Positions 58,560-64,000 of a DNA stretch of 64,000 bases are shown in pieces. Source of the DNA: Agarophyton chilense (taxonomy: Eukaryota; Rhodophyta; Florideophyceae; Gracilariales; Gracilariaceae); the NCBI GenBank assembly GCA_030374765.1, contig JARGXX010000086.1, forward strand, positions 1-64,000, in the 5' to 3' direction. Each line of letters starts with the position of its first letter. Position 1 is the first letter of the stretch. A program made the translations under genes and the position numbers. Under the pieces are notes generated by a model. The model saw only the letters and a program-made list of their open reading frames with translations, did not search any database and was not told the DNA's origin.

Positions 58560-58662
58560 TGATGCTAGAAAAGACTCCTAGTCAACACCCTTGAGGTGGT
58601 ATCTTCATACCAATAAACTCCAGTGACTTCGTGTCTTCACATTCCCTTCTTATCTTTTAGTC

Positions 58663-58835
58663 TTCATCTCTTCTCGCTTCTCGAGTTCTTAACTTCTTCT
58701 TCTCGCTTCTCGAGTTTCATACTTCCCTTCTCGCTTCTCGAGTTCTTCAATCATTCTTCTCGCTTCTCGAGTTTCATACTTCCCTTCTCGCTTCTCGAGT
58801 TCATAACTTCTTCTTCTCGCTTCTTGAGTTTGTCT
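58663..58835. repeat. Tandem repeat of TTCTCGCTTCTCGAGTT, 28/29-bp spacing
   Basis: The core word starts at 58671, 58700, 58728, 58757, 58785 and 58814 (the last with TTGAG). Spacing alternates 29, 28, 29, 28, 29. Two spacer types also alternate (AGTTCTTAACTTC-like and AGTTTCATACTTCCC), giving a 57-bp higher-order period. A degenerate further copy (TTCTCGCCTTTCGAGTT) is at 58888. Its position, just after the gypsy pol region, suggests it belongs to that element's 3' untranslated part or LTR. Confidence 0.9.
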
Positions 58836-58899
58836 TAGGTGATAATCAGTAAATGTCTTCACGTTTCCTCTTCATGATTTCTTGTTTTCTTCTCGCCTT

Positions 58900-61800
58900 T
58901 CGAGTTTTTACTACTTTTGTAGCCCATAATTAGAAATGGGATGTGCCCATGAGCCCGACTATCGAGGAGTCGATCTCCCTGGGGAGTGGTAATCGCATGC
59001 ATCGACGATATCGCGCGAGTTGCGAACGGGGGATATGAGCTATAGGTTCCCACGTATCCGCTTCCGGAGGAAAACCGTACCAACGGACTCGATACAGTAA
59101 TTCTCTAGTATCTTCAAGCTCGCCATGTTCACATATGCGATCCATAACACATTCCTGGGCGTTTCCCAATGCTTTCGCTATTGTCGCGAGACTCCTGTTA
59201 ACAGGTTTGAAATGCCTTAGGGCTGACCCGAGCGTCTCTGTGTTAGCAGTCTCCGCGTCACTAAGCGTTCGCTCGTCGACTAACTGTCGTCCTGCCCGCA
59301 GGGGCAGTGTACTCATTCCTTGAGAACCTTTCTCAGATAAAGAGCTATCCTGTTTTTCAGGTTCCATAGAAGCGTAATTCTTGCCACTTCTCAATTCCAT
59401 TCGTGGATGAACTTCATTCGGTTTATCCGATTCTGACCGCTGTTCGGTGGACGATAGTGCTTGCACCACGACAGGAGGCGATACCTCTTCTTCTTCCTGC
59501 CCACGAGGGATGGGAGCCGATATCGGCGGAACAGCGAGTGGCACTTCACCTGACGGTTCAGCCTGAAGCGGGAACGACGCGTTTTCGCGTGCACTCGTTT
59601 CCAAGTCCTTGGGGCCAAAGTCCAAAACACCTTTCCTGCTTTCAGGTTCTATTTCTGTACTTACGGGTGTGCGCGTGCCACGAGGCATATCCCGATATTT
59701 CGGAAGCTGTCCGTGATTGGCGTACGCAACCGCCGGCGGTGGGAGATCAGGAGCTTCCTCCTCCACTCGAGCCATTGGTGGCGGTTCACTCTCCCCAGAG
59801 TCACTTTGGCTTTTGCCTTGACGTTCCGTCGCACTTGTCTCCTTAGTTTTACGAGATACCTGGACTTCCACTTGCGGGTCAGGCTCGACTTCAACGCAAT
59901 CGCGCGATACACGTTCAACTTTCTCACCTGTCTTGATGGCCACTGTGTCTTTGTTAAGGTCCACCACTTCGAAGGGTCCAGCCGCTATCGGTAACAACTT
60001 ATGACGAGATTCTTCCTGTTTGTCAGGTCTTTGAACTCGCACGAAGACGTGACCTCCTACTCGGATTGCCGGATTTCCTCTTCGCCTTCTGGCGTCATAG
60101 TTTCGTTTATAACGAGCTTGCGTCTTAGATAACTTCTTAGAGGCTTGATCCGCTCTGGCCTTCAAGTCATTCCTCCATTTCAGATGGTACTTAGCCGGGG
60201 TCAGCGCGTCCAATTCTGTCTCGTCGTCGAGCGCAACCGTGAAAGCCGGAGGGTTACGTGAGAGCACGAGGTCGAACGGTGCCGTATTTGTAGAGGTATG
60301 CACTTGCGTATTGTACGCTTAGCGCAGAGTATCTGTAAACATGTCCCATTCTTTCGGGTGGTCGGCGATGTAGTGTCGTAATGCTGCTATCAGCGTGCGG
60401 TTGAAACGCTGCACCTGACCATTTCATTGCGGATGATAGGTCGTGGTAATCACGTCTCGAATGCCCATAATGTGGCAAACATTCTGAAAGAACTTCGCAA
60501 CGAATTGCTTCCCATTATCTGATAACAAAACTTCTGGTGGTCCGTATATAAATACCCAGTCTTTGATAAACGCCTGTGCGATTACGGCTGTGGTTGTCTG
60601 CGTCAGCGGCACAGTCCGCCCTAGCTTCGAGAAGCATTTGGTGATTACCAATAGGTAGCCATAACCTCGCCTTGAGCGACTGAATTCCCCTAGGATGTCG
60701 ATACTGACGTATTGTAAAGGCGCTTTCGCCTGGAATAACGTCATCGGTTTCCGCTTCCTGTAAAGCTTCACGCGACTCTTCGCACATGTTGTACACAACC
60801 TCACTGTAGCATGGCAGTCCATTGCCAAAGTAGGCCAGTAAAAATCTCTTCTTAGAGTCATGAACAACTTAATTCCTCCTGGATGACCAGACAGCCTGCT
60901 GTAGTGTGCCAGATGGAGTACTTGACTCTTCAAGACGTGTGGAATCACGATTTCATCATGCTTTTAGACATGTCTTAACAGTATTCCTCGTGAATAGAGT
61001 GGAAAGGGGAGCTCCTCCTCCCCGTTAAGACGAGAGCGTATCGAGGCACAAAACGTACCGGCGTGTTGCTCATTGAAGAGCTCGGTGCACGAGATTCGCT
61101 CCAGTTGAACTGAAGGGTCAGTGTCTGCTAATGCAAGGACCGGGTCTGCATCTGAATAATCATCAAGGGTCTGTTGTTCCTCTTCTTCAAAAGATGGTGA
61201 ATGGGTCTCCATGTAGAAGCAAGGAATCTTTTCATCGATTTCGCCTTGGGTTTCGCCCAGTGTTTTGAGTCGCGATAGCGCGTCAGCTTGGACATTGGCC
61301 AATCCCTTCTTATACTTCACTTCGAAATCGAATTCAGAAAGGCGTAAGAGCCATCGTGTTAGACGACCAGACGGGTCTGTAATGGACAGTAACCATCGTA
61401 GAGACGAATAATCCGTGTTGACGGTAAAACGTTCTCCATGGAGATACGGTCGCAATGTGGTTAGAGCCCAAACGACTGGGAGGCATTACTTTTCTGAAAC
61501 TGAATACTTCTTCTCAGCTGTGTTCAGCGATCTTGACCAGTAACCAATGGGTTTGCGATCACCATCAGGGTTTGTTTGAAAAAGGGCACACCCAACTTGG
61601 TACTCGCTACAGTCGGTATCCACTGAGTATGGCAGGTTGGGGATGGGCAGCGCCAAGACTGGGGCTGTAATAATCTTTGTCTTCAGCGTGTCGAACGCTT
61701 CCGCTTCAGCTTGTCTGAATTATTCCAGCTGTACTGGTTGTCCTTTACGCAGCTTTGCGTTGAGCGGTGCCACTATATGCGAGTATCGCGGCACGAATCG

Positions 61801-64000
61801 TCGGTAGACGTTGCAAAAGCCGAGGAAAGAACGCAATTGCTTCTGTGTCGACGGAGGTTGTACTTCGCGGAGAGCCGCTGTTTGTGCCTCTTGAATGGCA
61901 AGCTGTCCCGGCTTGATCACATGTCCTAAGTATCGGACGGTGCCAGCGAATCATTCGCATTTCTTGAACTTCAAGGTGATACCTGCGCTCTGTGGTTCTT
62001 TGAGGATCTCCTCGACATGCCGTAAATGGCTTTCCACATCCTGGGAAAAGATGACGACATCGTCCAAATAGACTAAACAAGTCTTCCACTTGTATCTTGA
62101 GAGCAAGATGTCCAGAGTACGTTGGAAAGTAGCCGGTGCATTCGTTAAGCCAAAGGGCATCCTTTTGAAACGGTAGAGACCGGCGTGACACGCAAATGCG
62201 GTTTTATCTTGGTCTTCTTCCGCTACAGGCACCTGCCAAAAGCCAGAGTTGGCGTCCAACGTGGTGAACACGTTCGCTTCTCCTAAGCTGTCAATACAAT
62301 CGTCCATTCGAGGCAACGGGTATGTATCTAGAACTGCAACTGCTTTCAGTTTTCGATAATCGATACAGAATCGTAAAGAACCATCAGGTTTTGAAACCAG
62401 CACCACTGGTGAGGCCCAAGCAGAATGAGCTGCTTCGATTACTCCTTCTTCCAGCATTTTGCTGACATTCTCCTCCTCGATTTGGCGAGTTCGCGGTCCC
62501 GCTCTGTAGGGTGGTTGGGAGATGGGTCGTGACCCTGGGACCAAATCAATGTGGTGTTCCGTAGCGGAGATCTCTCCTAGTTTTTCACTCCACACAGATG
62601 TATACTTCTTCAGCATAGACCTGATCTCCGTTCTGTAGTGTTCCGACACATGTGCTAAGTCTAGCTCATCGACCAAGCTTTCTGGATCCTTTGCCGTTTG
62701 CAATTGATCTCCAGACGGGGTTTTCAGTTCTTCGTCTGTTTCACCGACATGGGTTAATCCCAATACTTCTGCAGTAGAAATATGAGTAGGGACCACCACT
62801 GTGGGATGAGACAAAGCTGTTGCAACAACCTGATTCTTCGGTATCTGATAATCGTTATCGGTGAAGCTACTCAGTAGTATCCAAAAGGGGCTCCCAGGAT
62901 CAACCTGAACAATGCCATTAGCGACTAGCAATCTACGGGATTCGTACATCCGAGTATTCGGTTGAATTACCACGAGTCCGTGTCGTTCTGTTCTTACTTG
63001 AACCCAAGTTTGGGTTTGCGCCTTCAGCATGGCACTCTTCGCTACTCGAATCCTCGGCGAGACACGTCCTCGGGATTTCCCGTATTCCATAGATGGTGGA
63101 AGTGGAGGTGCTTCAGAGCAACGACGCATTGGCTTGCGAACAATTGGTACCATTGATCCATCATCTAGTTCCACTAGTTTTCTTCGCGAGCGAATGGCTT
63201 CGACAAACCTGTTGCAATAATCACATCCCAGTACCACTGGTGCAGCTAACGTCTTACATACGATGAAGTCGATTAGGACTACAAAGCGTCCCAAACGCAC
63301 CACGAGTCGAACTGTTCCCAGTGTCTTCACAGCATTTTTGTTGGCATCCCGGATGTCCGGTAAAGGACCGTATCGAATACGTTCTAAGTCAGCAGGAGCG
63401 AGCTCCGATTCCCGTATAAAGTTCGGACCAGCACTTGTGTCCAGGATAGTCAATCGACGAGATAACAGATTCCTGTCAGAGCCGATGTCGGCATAGACCT
63501 TATAGTTTCTGTTAGACACTACCATGAGGTAGCTTTCCCGTTTTGACGGACAAGTATAAGGTCTCCAAGGACGATGTAACTCACAGTCAAACTGTACTCG
63601 CTTTCCGTCCGGCGGATTGATTCCGTACGGCGGAAATTTAGGAGGCCTCAAGAGAATCTTGGGCTTCCAAGCGCGGGGGCAGGGAGGCGAGCTCTCCCTG
63701 GTCAGGACTACGGGATCGACTAGTGCCGACCCCCTAGGGGCTCCCTCAATTAGTTTTCCGGTTGCACCGGCTTATTCGCCTCAAAGGCGCCTCTTCCTAC
63801 CGGGGTTCCGGATTATAACACTTCGGCATTCTGAGCAACCGGCTTGTCCTTCCGGCGCATTGGTGTGTGAGAAAACCAACTTTTGGCTTTCCAATACATG
63901 CCCGCCGGTACGTGGCTCCTTTCCTCTTCTGAGAGTGCTTCATAATTCGTCATGATAAGACTCAGATCCTTTGCAGGAAGCGTGCATTTTGCACTCAAAT
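58900..64000 (-). mobile_element. Ty3/gypsy LTR retroelement with chromodomain (fossil, runs off window)
   Basis: Parts on the minus strand, from right to left, are a possible gag end (about 63.8-64.0 kb), an aspartic-protease-type region (about 63.2-63.65 kb) and reverse transcriptase (about 61.9-62.6 kb, LVYLDDVVIFSQ). RNase H (about 61.2-61.5 kb) and integrase with an HH-CC zinc segment and core (about 60.3-60.95 kb, IDILGEF, FIYGPPEVLLSDNGKQF) follow. The integrase C-terminus runs to a chromodomain (about 59.0-59.15 kb, YRVRWYGFPPEADTWEP). Chromodomains steer such elements to heterochromatin. The order PR-RT-RH-IN-chromo is that of Ty3/gypsy chromoviruses. The pol region is broken in about four to six places, so it is moderately old. 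The 5' LTR is outside the window and the 3' LTR was not delimited. Confidence 0.88.

Overview
The window is nuclear DNA from a eukaryote that I cannot name. It is repeat-rich and gene-poor, with decayed genes. The evidence is at least six classes of eukaryotic transposon (Helitron, Tc1/mariner, CACTA, LINE, DIRS-like, Ty3/gypsy with a chromodomain), a decayed ribosomal protein S4e gene and a decayed ferlin. It looks like a heterochromatin-like accessory region of a protist, alga or early-branching fungus-like lineage. I found no bacterial features, CRISPR array, rRNA gene or intact tRNA gene.

Layout. (1) 1-24759: a head-to-tail array of a 6473-bp unit. There are three full units, one short unit of 4461 bp and a truncated edge unit. 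Each unit carries, on the minus strand, the N-terminal region and Rep (HUH) region of a Helitron protein but no recognisable helicase. Full units also carry, at one identical site, a 2415-bp non-autonomous LTR element flanked by the 5-bp duplication ACCTG. In the short unit this element is reduced to a solo LTR that is a chimera of the two parental LTRs. (2) 24760-29753: a Tc1 element with TIRs and a TA duplication, beside (and perhaps inside) a CACTA/EnSpm transposase remnant on the minus strand. (3) 30534-36004: two overlapping unassigned + strand ORFs, a minus-strand RPS4e pseudogene and a possible tRNA-derived SINE relic, then little else. (4) 36005-43450: a ferlin-like multi-C2 gene that appears decayed, followed by unassigned charged ORFs. 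(5) 43560-45060: a cluster of a degenerate 13-bp motif and a copy of a dispersed repeat. (6) 45700-50120: a broken DIRS-like tyrosine-recombinase retroelement. (7) 50440-57850: dispersed repeats, a second copy of the unknown domain seen next to the Helitron, and a minus-strand LINE with endonuclease and reverse transcriptase. (8) 57939-64000: a + strand unassigned ORF with a poly(A) signal, a 28/29-bp tandem repeat, and a broken minus-strand Ty3/gypsy element with a chromodomain that runs off the window end.

The order of events in the array can be read from the sequence. The LTR element inserted into an ancestral unit and its LTRs diverged (about 18-20 differences over about 450 bp by eye). 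The whole unit, insertion included, was then amplified; units now differ at far fewer sites. One unit later lost the element's interior by LTR-LTR recombination. The transposon genes share no pathway. The only plausible host functions seen are translation (S4e) and membrane fusion or Ca2+ sensing (ferlin), and both genes look dead or damaged.
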